Assembly: GCA_007693325.1 (NCBI GenBank)
Contig: REDW01000104.1
Location: forward strand, 23,530-87,529
Source of the DNA: Spirochaetaceae bacterium
GTDB lineage: Bacteria; Spirochaetota; Spirochaetia; DSM-27196; PWMO01
Direction of reading: 5' to 3'
DNA: 64,000 nucleotides
Position numbers and translations under genes: made by a program. Of the stretch, positions 45,581-56,007 are shown one piece after another. The notes beneath the pieces were generated by a model that saw only the letters and a list, made by a program, of their open reading frames with translations, made no database searches and was not told where the DNA came from. Each line of letters opens with the position of its first letter. Positions within the stretch are counted from its first letter, which is position 1.

Positions 45581-47779
45581 TTAATGGTGAATTTTGCGCT
45601 CAGGTTTGGCGGTATCGGCGTCAATCAGCGACAGTGAAATCCGGCTGCGCACGCTGTCCACCGCCAGCACGGTTACCGTAACCGCCTCGCCGATAGCCAC
45701 CACCTCGTGCGGGTCGCGTACAAAGCGATCGGCAAGTTTGCTGATGTGCACCAGACCGTCCTGGTGCACCCCGATATCAACAAAGGCGCCGAAGGCCGCT
45801 ATGTTGGTCACAATTCCCGGCAGGCGCATGCCCGCCGCCAGATCTTCCAGCGAGTGCACATCGGCGAAGCGCAGCGGCTCAAGAACGCCGCGCGGATCGC
45901 GGCCCGGTCGCTCCAGTTCGCCGATGATGTCGTTCAGCGTAGCAAACCCTACATCGCCGCGCACGTAACGCTGTGGCTCGATGTGCGCGCGCGCTTCGGG
46001 GTTGGTCATCAGCTCGGAAACCGTCACGCCCAGGTCAACGGCGATGCTGCGCACCAGATCGTAGCGTTCCGGGTGCACGCCACCGGCATCCAGCGGTTCA
46101 GCGCCGCCGCTGATGCGCAGAAATCCGGCACACTGTTCAAACGCTTTGGGACCCAGGCCGGGAACCTCGAGCAATTGATCCCGGCGGCTGAATCCGCCGC
46201 GGCTGCTGCGATACTCAACTACCGCGCGCGCCAGGCGCGGCCCCAGGCCGGCAACGTAGGAGATCAGCGATATCCCGGCGCCGTTCAGGTCAACGCCAAC
46301 GCGGTTGACGCATCTGACCACTACCTGATCGAGCGCCTTGTGCAGCGCCTTCTGGTCTACGTCGTGCTGGTACTGGCCAACGCCGATGCTTCTGGGTTCG
46401 ATCTTGACCAGCTCAGAGAGCGGATCGGCCAGGCGGCGTCCGATGGAGACCGCGCCGCGTACGGTCACGTCGTGCTCGGGCAGCTCTTCGCGCGCCAGCG
46501 CGGACGCCGAGTAGACCGATGCACCGCTCTCGTTCACCGAAACCACCGGGATGCCGAGCTCCAGTGCCTCGATGAAGCTCTGTACATCGCGCCCGCCGGT
46601 GCCGTTGCCAACAGCAACGGCGTCGATATGGTGGCGCAACACCAGCGTACGGATAGTCTCGGCGGCGTGATCGGTCTTGTTGTGCGGCGGCAGCGGGAAG
46701 ATGGTGTCGCTGCAGAGCAGCTCGGCGTGTGGATCGAGACAGACCAGCTTGCAGCCGGTGCGCAGGCCGGGATCGATAGCCAGGATTGCGCTATCGGGCA
46801 GCGGCGGCGCCATCAGCAGCTGTTCCAGGTTGTGCGCAAAGATCGATATTGCGGTGGCGTCGGCGCGGCGCTTGAGCGCGGCGCGTTGCTCGTTCTCCAG
46901 CGACGGAATCAGCAGCCGCGTGCAGCCGTCGCGCAGCGCGGGCTCGATCTGCCCGGCGCACGGGGCTGAGTAGGGCTGGGGAACCGCAGCGGCACACTCC
47001 GTTCCCAGGTGGTCCCAGCGGACTTTGCAGCGCATCACCAGTGCGGTGACAACGTCTATAACGGTTGCCTCGCTTGGGCGGACCGAGACACTCAGAAAAC
47101 CCCGGCGTTCGCCGCGCAGCATTGCCAGAATGCGGTGCGACGGCGCCCCGGCAGCCGGCTCGCTGTGATCAAAGTAGTCTTTGTAGTGTTGCGCTTTCCC
47201 TTCTGCGCTGACGCCGCGCTTGCGCGAGGCTGCCAGCTGAGCCTTGTCTTCAAACAGTTGGCGAACCGCCGCGCGGACTTCGGGATGCTCGGCAATCCAC
47301 TCGGCCAGTATGTCGCGCGCAGCGGCCAGCGCCTCGAGGTCTGCTTCAACCGCCGCCTGCGGCCGGTTGAGCAGGATCTGCTGCGCCAGCGGTGCCAGGC
47401 CGGCCTCTATGGCGACGGCGGCGCGGGTCCTGCGGCGGGGTTTGTACGGGGCATAGAGGTCTTCCAGCTCAGCCGGCGTGGCTGCAGCCTCCAGGCGAGC
47501 GGCGAGCTGTGGGGTCAACACCCCCTGTTTCTGCAGCGATGTTCTGATTGTGTCACGCCGCGCTTCGCGCGCCTGGACTGTGTCACGTGCATCGCTTATG
47601 GCGCCGATGGCCACTTCATCGAGGCCTCCGGTGCGTTCCTTGCGGTAGCGTGCGATAAACGGAAGCGTTGCCCCCTGGTCCAGCAGTTCAATGACCGCGC
47701 CAATCTGCGCCCGTTGCGGCCGGGACGCTGCGTCGGCGAGTTGGCGCTCGATGCGTTCTGCGAGTTGCTGTGTTTCCAT
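45581..47779 (-). CDS. tex: Tex RNA-binding transcription accessory protein
   Basis: I place the start at ATG 47779 (732 residues); the tracked ORF runs 164 codons too far. Domains in order: helical N-terminus (LPFIARYRKERTGGLDE), YqgF-like RNase H fold (AIDPGLRTGCKLVCLD), helix-hairpin-helix (GLGPKAFEQCAGFLRI) and an S1 RNA-binding domain at the end (GMRLPGIVTNIAAFGAFVDIGVHQDGLVHIS). Tex binds RNA and transcription complexes and affects gene expression under stress. Divergent from ftsH over 186 nt in which I see no clear promoter. Confidence 0.95.
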   Translation of the reverse strand: METQQLAERIERQLADAASRPQRAQIGAVIELLDQGATLPFIARYRKERTGGLDEVAIGAISDARDTVQAREARRDTIRTSLQKQGVLTPQLAARLEAAATPAELEDLYAPYKPRRRTRAAVAIEAGLAPLAQQILLNRPQAAVEADLEALAAARDILAEWIAEHPEVRAAVRQLFEDKAQLAASRKRGVSAEGKAQHYKDYFDHSEPAAGAPSHRILAMLRGERRGFLSVSVRPSEATVIDVVTALVMRCKVRWDHLGTECAAAVPQPYSAPCAGQIEPALRDGCTRLLIPSLENEQRAALKRRADATAISIFAHNLEQLLMAPPLPDSAILAIDPGLRTGCKLVCLDPHAELLCSDTIFPLPPHNKTDHAAETIRTLVLRHHIDAVAVGNGTGGRDVQSFIEALELGIPVVSVNESGASVYSASALAREELPEHDVTVRGAVSIGRRLADPLSELVKIEPRSIGVGQYQHDVDQKALHKALDQVVVRCVNRVGVDLNGAGISLISYVAGLGPRLARAVVEYRSSRGGFSRRDQLLEVPGLGPKAFEQCAGFLRISGGAEPLDAGGVHPERYDLVRSIAVDLGVTVSELMTNPEARAHIEPQRYVRGDVGFATLNDIIGELERPGRDPRGVLEPLRFADVHSLEDLAAGMRLPGIVTNIAAFGAFVDIGVHQDGLVHISKLADRFVRDPHEVVAIGEAVTVTVLAVDSVRSRISLSLIDADTAKPERKIHH

Positions 47780-47965
47780 GGCTTTGCACATGCAAACACA
47801 GCTATGATGATGTGTCAATTGAAGCGCCGGACTGAGGCGGACGCCTGGCGCATACTCTGAGAAAGAATGGCAAACCGCCTTTGCGCGGTCTGTAGTCTGT
47901 ACGGCAGCGCACAGACGCCGCGCGGAGCTGTTAGTACATTGATTAGCAGACGGGAGAACCAACCA

Positions 47966-49894
47966 ATGGCGGTTACCAATTCCAACAAGACACCCAAGAA
48001 ACGCGTAAACATCTCTATGTGGCACATAATGCTGGCGGTGATCGCCATGACGGTGTTGCGGCCTGTGGTGCTTTCCATGTTCAGCCCGGCGCCGGCTGTG
48101 CTCTCTTACAGCGAGTTCAAGTCCGCGGTCCGGCAGGGAGCAGTCGACAGCGTGGTTATCGGTACGGAACGGATTGAAGGTACGCTGCGCGATGGAGCAG
48201 CGTTCCGGACGGTGCGTGTCGAAGACCAGGCGCTGCTTGCGGTTCTGGAGGAGCAGCGCGTCGAGGTGCATGGGCGCGTGGCGAGCCCATTACTCGGCTG
48301 GCTGCTGCCGCTGGGACTGATGCTGGGGGTGTCGTTCATGCTGATGCAGCGGCTGCGCAAGGGAGGCGGTATGGGCGCAGGACTGTTCTCCTTCAGCAAG
48401 AGCAAGGCGCGCATGACCGAGGGTGAACAGAGTGGTGTCACGTTCGATGATATCGGTGGCGCCGGAGAGGCGGTCACCGATCTGCGCGAAATCACCGAAT
48501 TCCTCAAGAGTCCGGAGCAGTTCCAGCGGCTGGGCGGAAAGATGCCCAAAGGCGTGCTTTTGGTAGGCCCCCCGGGAACCGGCAAGACACTGCTTGCCAG
48601 AGCCACCGCCGGAGAGGCGGGCGTTCCATTTTTCTCGCTCAGCGGCGCCGAGTTTGTAGAGATGTTTGTCGGCGTTGGGGCTTCACGGGTGCGCGATCTC
48701 TTTGTGCAGGCCAAGAAGAAAGCGCCTGCTATCATTTTCATTGACGAGATAGATGCAATCGGCGGTCGCAGGGCGGCCGGAGCCGGCTTCGGCGGCGGAC
48801 ACGACGAGCGAGAGCAGACTCTGAACCAGCTGCTGGCGGAAATGGACGGTTTTCAGCCAACCACCGGACTGATGCTGATTGCCGCCACCAATCGCCCGGA
48901 AGTGCTCGATGCGGCGCTGCTGCGCCCGGGACGATTCGACCGCCGGGTTGTAGTCGGACTGCCCGACCTCAGCGGGCGTCTCGAGATACTGAAGATACAC
49001 ACCAGCGGCATAACCCTCGACGCGGATGTTGAACTCGAGAATCTTGCACGCATTACCCCCGGATTCTCCGGGGCCGACGTTGCCAACGTCATAAACGAGG
49101 CGGCGCTGCTGGCCTCGCGCGACGACAAGGATGCGGTTGCCGCAGCGGATTTTGACAGTGCAATCGAACGGGTTATAGCCGGATCGGAGCGCAGAACGCG
49201 TGCCATGAACGAGCACGAGAAACGGGTAGTCGCCGCGCACGAGGCAGGCCATGCTCTTGCGGCAGCGCTTCTGCCGAATGTGGATCCGGTACACAAGGTC
49301 AGCATCATACCTCGCGGTAACGCGCTGGGGTACACCTGGCAGCGCCCGGTGGAGGACCGCTACATCATGGGACAGAACGAGTTACAGGATCGGCTTGTGG
49401 TGCTGCTCGGCGGTCGCGCTGCAGAGAAACTTGTCTTTGCCGAGGTCTCCACCGGCGCCGCCGATGACCTTGCACGCGCCACGGATCTGGCACGGCGAAT
49501 GGTGACCGAGTACGGCATGAGCGATGAATTGGGTCCCGTGCGACTTGCAGCGGATCTGCAGGCCCAGTACCTCGGCGCCCCGGGGCATCTCGATTCCTCC
49601 GTCAGCGCGGTCACCGCGGCGCGTGTCGATAATGAAACGGCTCGCATCGTGCGCGAGGCGCTCGATCAGGCAGTGCGGCTGCTGTCGGTCAACCGGGCGG
49701 CGCTGGATGCGCTCACTCACCGACTCTGTGACAAGGAGACGGTGAACGGCGCCGAGATCACGGAGCTTCTGGCAAAGGCCAAGAAGACTCCATCGGCCAA
49801 GGACGCGGGGGCCGCTGCCGCCCCGCGTTTAAAGACCAAGGCCCTCCAGCATACCCCGACCAGCGCCGGGGTTGTAATTCTGGATAGCAGATGA
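47966..49894 (+). CDS. ftsH: ATP-dependent zinc metalloprotease FtsH
   Basis: Start at ATG 47966 with GGGAG upstream (642 residues); the tracked start is 33 codons early. Two membrane helices (about 18-38 and 108-125) flank a short periplasmic domain. AAA domain: Walker A GPPGTGKT (about 203), Walker [10 protein letters not shown], and the second-region [16 protein letters not shown]. Protease domain: AAHEAGHAL (HExxH). FtsH removes misassembled membrane proteins and short-lived regulators. The C-terminal 40 residues are Ala/Lys rich. Confidence 0.96.
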   Translation: MAVTNSNKTPKKRVNISMWHIMLAVIAMTVLRPVVLSMFSPAPAVLSYSEFKSAVRQGAVDSVVIGTERIEGTLRDGAAFRTVRVEDQALLAVLEEQRVEVHGRVASPLLGWLLPLGLMLGVSFMLMQRLRKGGGMGAGLFSFSKSKARMTEGEQSGVTFDDIGGAGEAVTDLREITEFLKSPEQFQRLGGKMPKGVLLVGPPGTGKTLLARATAGEAGVPFFSLSGAEFVEMFVGVGASRVRDLFVQAKKKAPAIIFIDEIDAIGGRRAAGAGFGGGHDEREQTLNQLLAEMDGFQPTTGLMLIAATNRPEVLDAALLRPGRFDRRVVVGLPDLSGRLEILKIHTSGITLDADVELENLARITPGFSGADVANVINEAALLASRDDKDAVAAADFDSAIERVIAGSERRTRAMNEHEKRVVAAHEAGHALAAALLPNVDPVHKVSIIPRGNALGYTWQRPVEDRYIMGQNELQDRLVVLLGGRAAEKLVFAEVSTGAADDLARATDLARRMVTEYGMSDELGPVRLAADLQAQYLGAPGHLDSSVSAVTAARVDNETARIVREALDQAVRLLSVNRAALDALTHRLCDKETVNGAEITELLAKAKKTPSAKDAGAAAAPRLKTKALQHTPTSAGVVILDSR

Positions 49895-49902
49895 TCCTAT
49901 CC

Positions 49903-49931
49903 TTGACCGGCAGCCGACGCGGGTCTATCAT
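49903..49931 (+). promoter_or_regulatory. Sigma70-type promoter of glutamate dehydrogenase
   Basis: TTGACC, 17 nt, TATCAT (5 of 6 in each box). Predicted leader about 27 nt with a CAGGGGG SD. Confidence 0.65.
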
Positions 49932-49964
49932 GCAGTTATCACGCACAGAGTCAGGGGGCACATT

Positions 49965-51251
49965 GTGGCTGCGGAACCGTACAATGCTTTCGCCATTGCT
50001 CAGGCGCATTTCGATCGGGTTGCCGAAATGCTCGAACTCGATTCAGGGACGCGCACATTGCTGAGGCAGCCGATGCGCGAGTATGCTTTCAGTATCCCGG
50101 TTCGAATGCAGGATGGACGCAGTGAAGTGTTTCGTGGCTTCCGCGTTCAGTACAATGACGCACGCGGACCGGCCAAAGGAGGGATTCGGTTCCATCCGCT
50201 GGAAACACTCGACGGCATTCGCGCGCTTGCCGCCGCCATGGCCTGGAAGTGCGCCGTCGCGGACATCCCGCTCGGTGGCGGGAAGGGTGGAGTTGTGTGC
50301 GACCCGCATAATCTCACGCCAAACGAACTGGAAGGTATCTGCCGCGGCTGGGTGCGCCAGGTGGCGCGCGACATCGGCCCGTATCAGGATGTTCCAGCTC
50401 CCGACGTAATGACCACGTCACAACACATGCTGTGGATGCTTGATGAGTACGAAACCCTTGCCGGGGGCAGGTTCCCCGGTGCGTTTACCGGCAAGCCGGT
50501 CAGCATGGGTGGATCGCTTGGTCGGCGCGAGGCCACCGGTTTTGGATTGGTGTTTGCGCTGCGCGAGGCACTGCTGCGGCTGCATGTGAAGCCTGAAGCA
50601 ACAACCGCGGCGGTGCAGGGATTTGGTTCCGTGGGACAAGCTGCCATCGCCATGTACCACGAGCTCGGCGGTACGGTAATCGCGGTTGGCTGCTGGAATC
50701 AGGCGGACCAGAAATCGTACACCTTTCGCCGCGTGGAAGGAATAGACCTGGATGAGCTTGTTTCCATGACCGACCGATTCGGCGACATAAGCAAGTCACG
50801 CGCCGAAGAAGCCGGCTATGAAGTGCTGCCCGGCGAAGCGTGGCTGGAGCAGGATGTTGACATTCTCATACCGGCAGCGCTGGAGAATCAGATCACCGAA
50901 CAGAACGTCGGCCGCATACCCGATTGTGTGCGGGTTGTCGCCGAGGGCGCCAACGGTCCAACAACTCCTGAAGCCGACCGTGAACTGAACCGTCGTGGAG
51001 TCTACATCATCCCCGATATTCTCGGCAACGCGGGCGGCGTTACCTGCAGCTACTTTGAGCAGGTGCAGAGTAATACCAACTACTTCTGGGAAAAAGACGA
51101 GGTTATCGGTAAACTGAATGTGAAGATGACGTCAGCGTTTCTTGATGTGGCGGAGTTTGCCGAGAAGAAGAAACTCTCGATGCGTGACGCCGCGTATGTT
51201 ATCGGCGTTGACCGCGTGGCTCGTGCATGCCGCGACCGCGGGTGGGTCTGA
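49965..51251 (+). CDS. gdhA: Glutamate dehydrogenase (Glu/Leu/Phe/Val family)
   Basis: 428 residues, GTG start with CAGGGGG upstream. GARGPAKGG-type substrate loop (DARGPAKGGIRF), catalytic Lys in PLGGGKGGVVCDP, and Rossmann motif AAVQGFGSVGQAA. The enzyme interconverts glutamate and 2-oxoglutarate plus ammonia with NAD(P)H. The length fits the hexameric class of about 415-430 residues. The next gene begins 22 nt later in another frame and is probably co-transcribed. Confidence 0.93.
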   Translation: MAAEPYNAFAIAQAHFDRVAEMLELDSGTRTLLRQPMREYAFSIPVRMQDGRSEVFRGFRVQYNDARGPAKGGIRFHPLETLDGIRALAAAMAWKCAVADIPLGGGKGGVVCDPHNLTPNELEGICRGWVRQVARDIGPYQDVPAPDVMTTSQHMLWMLDEYETLAGGRFPGAFTGKPVSMGGSLGRREATGFGLVFALREALLRLHVKPEATTAAVQGFGSVGQAAIAMYHELGGTVIAVGCWNQADQKSYTFRRVEGIDLDELVSMTDRFGDISKSRAEEAGYEVLPGEAWLEQDVDILIPAALENQITEQNVGRIPDCVRVVAEGANGPTTPEADRELNRRGVYIIPDILGNAGGVTCSYFEQVQSNTNYFWEKDEVIGKLNVKMTSAFLDVAEFAEKKKLSMRDAAYVIGVDRVARACRDRGWV

Positions 51252-51273
51252 GAGATACGGGCTGGTCGAAGCG

Positions 51274-54200
51274 ATGGGTGAAGATTCGCGCCCGGCGGTA
51301 TCCAACGATCTGTCTGAGAGAGCCAAGGAACTCGCATGCCTGTACCAGATTGACGAGATCTTTGCCGACGGGTCGCTCGACGTGGATACCGCGCTGCAGT
51401 CGGTTGCAAAACGCATTCCGGCTGCGTTCCGACAGCCGGATCACTGCCGCGCGCGGATTACGTTGTTTGGTAAGAGCTACGGATCAGAAGAAGCCGAGCG
51501 AGCCACAAAGAGTATCTCCGCTCATATTGTCACACCCGAGGGACGATCGGGCAGCGTGGAGGTATTCTGCCTTAGCGAGCCGGATACAGACCGGATTCCG
51601 TTTCTGGTGGAAGAAGAGCGGCTGGTACAGGCAATTGCGCGTCGCATTGCCGACGCTGTAGGGTGGCGCAATATCGAGGCGCGGCGGCGCGATGGGGAAG
51701 AAACCAGGGGATCCCGTTGGCGCACGATTGTTGATCTGCTGCTGCGAACCGATCAGCGCCTCTACGCTCGCATCGCGCGTAAACTGATGTACCACATGTG
51801 CTGGAACGATGTTCCAGGTGCACGCGAGTTCTTCTCCGAGTATGGCGTTGCGGTCCGACATGAGATCACCGAGAGCGGTGACAACTACCCGCAGGCGCAC
51901 GTCACCGAGCCGGACGATCTCACCTTGACCGAGCGTGTGTTTGCTTTTGCCGAGGAGAAGCTGGCAGAACGCACCATGCTTGCGCTGCTGCAGAAATGGC
52001 TTCAGGAAGACAAAGCCAGTTTTGCTTTCCGCACCCTTATCAACCTCGATCACTCTCTCGAGGACGTGGCCGAAGCAGTGCGCCGTTTCATAAGTCTCAA
52101 TCCGCCCTACGGTTTGAGCGTTTCCGAAACAACAGACCGGGCTCTGCGGGTGCTGTTGACCCGCCGCCTTATCACCAACCAGCTGCAGTACATAAGTGCT
52201 GCAAGACAACACCTTACCGTGCGCGACTTCTATGATCTCACCGCGCAGCTGATCATCCCCAAGAAGAGCCACGGGGTGATCGGCGGCAAAGCGGCGGGGC
52301 TGTTTCTGGCAACGCGCATTCTCCGCTCGCACTCAGCCAAACGCCCACGACTGGCGCAGGTGGCGGCGCCCAGGACATGGTACCTTCCGTCCGACAGCTT
52401 GCACTACTTTATGCATTACAACGACATGGAAGAGATGTTCGAGCAGAAGTACAAGCCGATTGAGGAGGTAAGGAAAGAGTACCCGCGAGTAATCCAGCTC
52501 TTCAAGGGGGCTCGGTTTCCGCCGGACGTTGTTCAGGGGCTGTCCATGGCGCTCGACAACCTGGGTGAAGACCCGATTATTGTGCGGTCTTCAAGCCGAC
52601 TTGAAGATGGGTTCGGTTCGGCCTTCTCCGGCAAGTACAAGAGCCTCTTTCTGGCGAACCAGGGGACCAAGAACCAGCGACTGTCGGCGCTGCTCGACGC
52701 CGTGTCTGAGGTGTATTCTTCGCTGTTTGGTCCGGATCCCATACAGTACCGCGCTGAGCGCGGCTTGCTGGAAGTGCGCGAAGAGATGGGGGTGATCATC
52801 CAAAGGGTGGTCGGTACCCGGGTCGGCCGCTATTACCTTCCCGCATGCGCCGGGATTGCGTTCAGCAACAACGAATTCCGCTGGTCCCCCAGGTTACAGC
52901 GCGAGGACGGGTTGATACGAATGGTGCCGGGCCTCGGCACGCGCGCCGTTGACCGCATCGGCGACGACTATCCGGTCCTGATCGCCCCGGGAAATCCTTC
53001 GATCAGAGTCAACAACGACCCCGACGAGATAGCCCGCTACTCACCCGCCAAGATGGACGTGATTGATCTGGCCAGCAACAGTTTTGTCACCGTTCGCATC
53101 AAAGAGTTCCTGGCCGAGCACGGCGACTCTCTGCCCGGGCTTGAACGCATTGTGTCGGTATACGCCGAGGGCAGAATCCAGCGCAAAGCGCGTCTCACGC
53201 TTGATCCCGCCAAAGACAACCTTGTGGTAACCTTCGACGGGCTGATCCACGACAACGAGTTTGTGGCCACCCTTAAGGATCTGCTGGAGGTTCTGTCCGC
53301 CGAGCTGTCCACCCCCGTTGACGTGGAGTTCGCGTACAATGGTGACAAGCTGTGGTTGCTTCAATGCCGGCCACAGAGCAGGTCGGCGGAAACAGCTCCG
53401 TCAGCTATTCCGCAGAACATCCCCCAGGATGACGTTATCTTCTCGGCCAACCGCTACGTTTCCAACGGGCTGGTCCCCGAGATAACCCACATCGTCTATG
53501 TCGACGCCAACAAGTACGCGGCGTTGGTGAATTCGCGCGACATGCAACGGGTATCGGAGATTATCGGCAGCCTTAATGCCATTCTTCCCAAACGCAGGTT
53601 CATTCTGATGGGCCCGGGGCGCTGGGGCAGCCGGGGTGATATCCGCCTGGGAGTCGGCGCCACCTACGCCGACATCAGCAACACTGCAGTACTGATTGAG
53701 GTCGCGGAGAAAACCGGCGATTACCTGCCCGATGTGTCTTTCGGCACCCATTTTTTTCAGGATCTGGTGGAAGCGTCCATTCGTTATCTGCCGCTCTACC
53801 CCGGCGATCCAAACGTGACGTTTAACCAGCGCTTCCTGCGACGTGCAGACAACGAGCTGGCCGATCTTCTGCCCGAGTACGCTGATCTGGCAGATGTTGT
53901 GCGCGTGATCGACGTTCCAAAGTCGGCCGACGGCAGAATCGTTCGCGTGCTCTTCAATGCTGAGCTTGACCAGGCAGTGGCGCTGCTTGACGCGCCCTCG
54001 CGTGGCGCGAGCAAGACATCGGAACTCAGGCTTGATGACCAACACGAGACCCCGGACGCCGATGTACACTGGCGCTGGAGGCTGGACATGGCAAACCGCA
54101 TTGCCCATGCAGCCGATCCCGAGCGCTTCGGTATCAAGGCGCTGTACATCATCGGCAGCGTCAACAACGCAACCGCCGGTCCTGCGAGCGACATCGACCT

Positions 54201-54429
54201 GATAGTACACCACACCGGCGAGGCAGAAAGGCTCAAAGATCTGAGGACGTGGTTTGACGCCTGGAGTGTCTGCCTGGACGAGATGAACTACCTCAGAACG
54301 GGCTACCGCACCGGCGGCCTTCTGGACGTACACGTTCTCACCGATGAGGATATCGCTCGCCGCACCAGCTACGCGGTCAAGATCAACGCGGTCACCGACC
54401 CGGCACAGGAGCTCTCGCTGCGCCACTGA
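51274..54429 (+). CDS. PEP/pyruvate-binding (PPDK_N) protein with C-terminal nucleotidyltransferase
   Basis: I use ATG 51274 (1051 residues); the tracked start lies inside gdhA. Residues about 20-170 resemble a GAF-like sensor (SVEVFCLSEPDTDRIPFL). About 335-700 is the ATP-grasp PEP/pyruvate-binding domain of PEP synthase and PPDK: GVIGGKAAGLFLATRIL, IIVRSSSRLEDGFGSAFSG, DKLWLLQCRPQS. The central phospho-histidine domain and the C-terminal TIM barrel of those enzymes are absent. The last 130 residues carry a nucleotidyltransferase motif, GSVNNATAGPASDIDLI. So it is not a classic PEP synthase. Function is unknown; regulation of central carbon or nitrogen metabolism is a guess. Confidence 0.85.
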   Translation: MGEDSRPAVSNDLSERAKELACLYQIDEIFADGSLDVDTALQSVAKRIPAAFRQPDHCRARITLFGKSYGSEEAERATKSISAHIVTPEGRSGSVEVFCLSEPDTDRIPFLVEEERLVQAIARRIADAVGWRNIEARRRDGEETRGSRWRTIVDLLLRTDQRLYARIARKLMYHMCWNDVPGAREFFSEYGVAVRHEITESGDNYPQAHVTEPDDLTLTERVFAFAEEKLAERTMLALLQKWLQEDKASFAFRTLINLDHSLEDVAEAVRRFISLNPPYGLSVSETTDRALRVLLTRRLITNQLQYISAARQHLTVRDFYDLTAQLIIPKKSHGVIGGKAAGLFLATRILRSHSAKRPRLAQVAAPRTWYLPSDSLHYFMHYNDMEEMFEQKYKPIEEVRKEYPRVIQLFKGARFPPDVVQGLSMALDNLGEDPIIVRSSSRLEDGFGSAFSGKYKSLFLANQGTKNQRLSALLDAVSEVYSSLFGPDPIQYRAERGLLEVREEMGVIIQRVVGTRVGRYYLPACAGIAFSNNEFRWSPRLQREDGLIRMVPGLGTRAVDRIGDDYPVLIAPGNPSIRVNNDPDEIARYSPAKMDVIDLASNSFVTVRIKEFLAEHGDSLPGLERIVSVYAEGRIQRKARLTLDPAKDNLVVTFDGLIHDNEFVATLKDLLEVLSAELSTPVDVEFAYNGDKLWLLQCRPQSRSAETAPSAIPQNIPQDDVIFSANRYVSNGLVPEITHIVYVDANKYAALVNSRDMQRVSEIIGSLNAILPKRRFILMGPGRWGSRGDIRLGVGATYADISNTAVLIEVAEKTGDYLPDVSFGTHFFQDLVEASIRYLPLYPGDPNVTFNQRFLRRADNELADLLPEYADLADVVRVIDVPKSADGRIVRVLFNAELDQAVALLDAPSRGASKTSELRLDDQHETPDADVHWRWRLDMANRIAHAADPERFGIKALYIIGSVNNATAGPASDIDLIVHHTGEAERLKDLRTWFDAWSVCLDEMNYLRTGYRTGGLLDVHVLTDEDIARRTSYAVKINAVTDPAQELSLRH

Positions 54430-54448
54430 AGCAGCCGGCCGGTGCTTG

Positions 54449-55345
54449 CTACCGCAGCACGCGCCGCTCTGCCCCCTGCGGGCGCGAGAGGTCAAACTCC
54501 ACTACTGCCACGCCGTCTGCGTCGTGCGCGGCAGACAGACACCAGGTATTCCCGATCTTCTCTTTGAACGTGCCGGTAAGCCGAAAGGCCTCGTGCACGT
54601 GTCCGTGAAGCGTCAGGTGGGGCTGACGTTCCTCGATCATGCGGCGTACGGCGATACTGCCGATGTGTGTGTCCAGCGGCACCGACTCTACATGGCACCC
54701 GGCCAGGTCAGCGGTATCCAGTGCTGTTTGGTACGGCGGAACGTGAAACAGAAACACTGCGCGGGATACGTCATCACCTCCGATCAGATCGTCCAGCTCC
54801 AGGGATATGGTAGCGTGGCGTCGATCACGCATTGACCTCGGAACCGATAGAACACCTTCTTCCGGCGAGACGCACCCGGGGTCAACATAGCGCGACACGT
54901 CGTAGCGCTCCCAGTCCTTAAGCAGAAACGGGCTCGGCGGCACGCAAGAGTAGCCATAGACCGGACGGTCACCCAGCCGGAGTCGTCGGCCGTGAGCATA
55001 GGTCCAGACGTGTTCGGTGCCTCCAAGAAATACCGACCCCTCTTGGAAGCGAGCGTCGTCGTTGCCCAGAATCAGGTAAACTGCCGGGTACTGTCGACCG
55101 AGTTGATCTTTCAGCTGTGCCAGGTGTTTCAACAGAAATCGGTTGACAAAGTCCACGCCGTCAAATCCAAGCGCCCGCCGTCGCAGGCCGAACGGCGGCA
55201 GCAGATCGCCCGCCAGGAACAGCGCATCGGCCGATTGCGTGGAGATGTAGTTGAACAGCAGATCGTACCTGGCCGGGTCTCCGTGGAGATCGGAAACCAG
55301 AGCGCAGCGAATGCTATCCTTCTGATCAAACGCGGCTTGAGTCAG
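54449..55345 (-). CDS. Metallophosphoesterase, non-canonical start
   Basis: The tracked ORF (start 55156) begins inside the fold. In frame upstream lie VSDLHGDPARYD and LFLAGDLLPP, the first two metal-binding motifs, so the gene must begin before them. Between the upstream TGA and these motifs there is no ATG, GTG or TTG. Candidates are CTG 55345 (GAGGA 7 nt upstream, 298 residues) and ATT 55312 (AAGGA 4 nt upstream). Later motifs: LILGNDDARF, FLFHVPPY, TLHGHVHEA. Calcineurin-like fold. The substrate is not known. Confidence 0.8.
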   Translation of the reverse strand: MTQAAFDQKDSIRCALVSDLHGDPARYDLLFNYISTQSADALFLAGDLLPPFGLRRRALGFDGVDFVNRFLLKHLAQLKDQLGRQYPAVYLILGNDDARFQEGSVFLGGTEHVWTYAHGRRLRLGDRPVYGYSCVPPSPFLLKDWERYDVSRYVDPGCVSPEEGVLSVPRSMRDRRHATISLELDDLIGGDDVSRAVFLFHVPPYQTALDTADLAGCHVESVPLDTHIGSIAVRRMIEERQPHLTLHGHVHEAFRLTGTFKEKIGNTWCLSAAHDADGVAVVEFDLSRPQGAERRVLR

Positions 55346-55486
55346 GTGTCAGTCCTCGTTGCCGCGCTTGTACTCGCCAAGACAAAACCTGATTTTCCCG
55401 GCACATTTGAAGAGACATGGTACTTCACCGTACCACCCGCATACCAACCCGTCAACGACTGCTCTGTGGTAGTGGCACGGCAACCC
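55346..55486. other. Unassigned spacer
   Basis: 141 nt between the phosphoesterase start and the mgtE remnant. Open in frame with the remnant but not similar to MgtE. I recognise nothing in it. Confidence 0.4.
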
Positions 55487-55684
55487 ATGATCGGCGCCAT
55501 CGCCGGTTTCGCGCTTGGCGTGAACGTGCTGGTGGCCGGCGTAATCGGCGGTACAATTCCGTTTCTGATCAAGCGGCTGGGCAAGGATCCGGCCATGATG
55601 ACCGGCCCGATCCTCACCACAATCACCGACATCACCGGAGTCTCGATCTATCTCGGCCTCAGCACGCTGTTTCTGCTGACGTGA
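55487..55684 (+). pseudogene. Fragment of a MgtE-type magnesium transporter
   Basis: Only the last about 65 residues remain: GFALGVNVLVAGVIGGTIPFL, then KRLGKDPAMMTGPILTTITDITG, the ion-path end of MgtE. The intracellular N and CBS domains and the first three membrane helices are missing. No SD. It is a decayed remnant at the edge of the rearranged region. Confidence 0.8.
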
Positions 55685-55773
55685 CCGGTGGCTGCCGCAA
55701 TGGCGCTTTGACTGCCGCTCGTCACGGTCGGGTTGTAGAAACACTCAGCTTTTTCGACAAGCGATAGGCTGCC

Positions 55774-56007
55774 ACTTGAACTCGATCTGCGCCGGCAGAT
55801 CAGACCAGGTCGTCGATGGGCCCGAACTCTACCGCACCGGCGTCTTCGCGAACCTCAAACTCCTCGATAATCCGACGGTCGCGCAGATCCTCGTACAGCT
55901 CTCAGAGTGCTTTCTCTTCGTCCTGGTTGAACCGAACGGAGGTCACTCCCATAATCTGTACACCTCATCCCGCTTGCCGATGTAGACGACGAATAGATCT
56001 TCTTCGG
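55774..56007. repeat. Direct repeat copy A (relE-like 3' end)
   Basis: Matches 60512-60698 in the same orientation with about 9 mismatches over roughly 187 aligned nt. Copy A has an extra 46 nt at about 55902-55947 that interrupts the toxin reading frame. See the findings. Confidence 0.85.

Noticed and set aside
53401-54495. 364-residue minus-strand ORF
   Set aside because: Shadow of the C-terminal part of the PEP-binding/nucleotidyltransferase gene.
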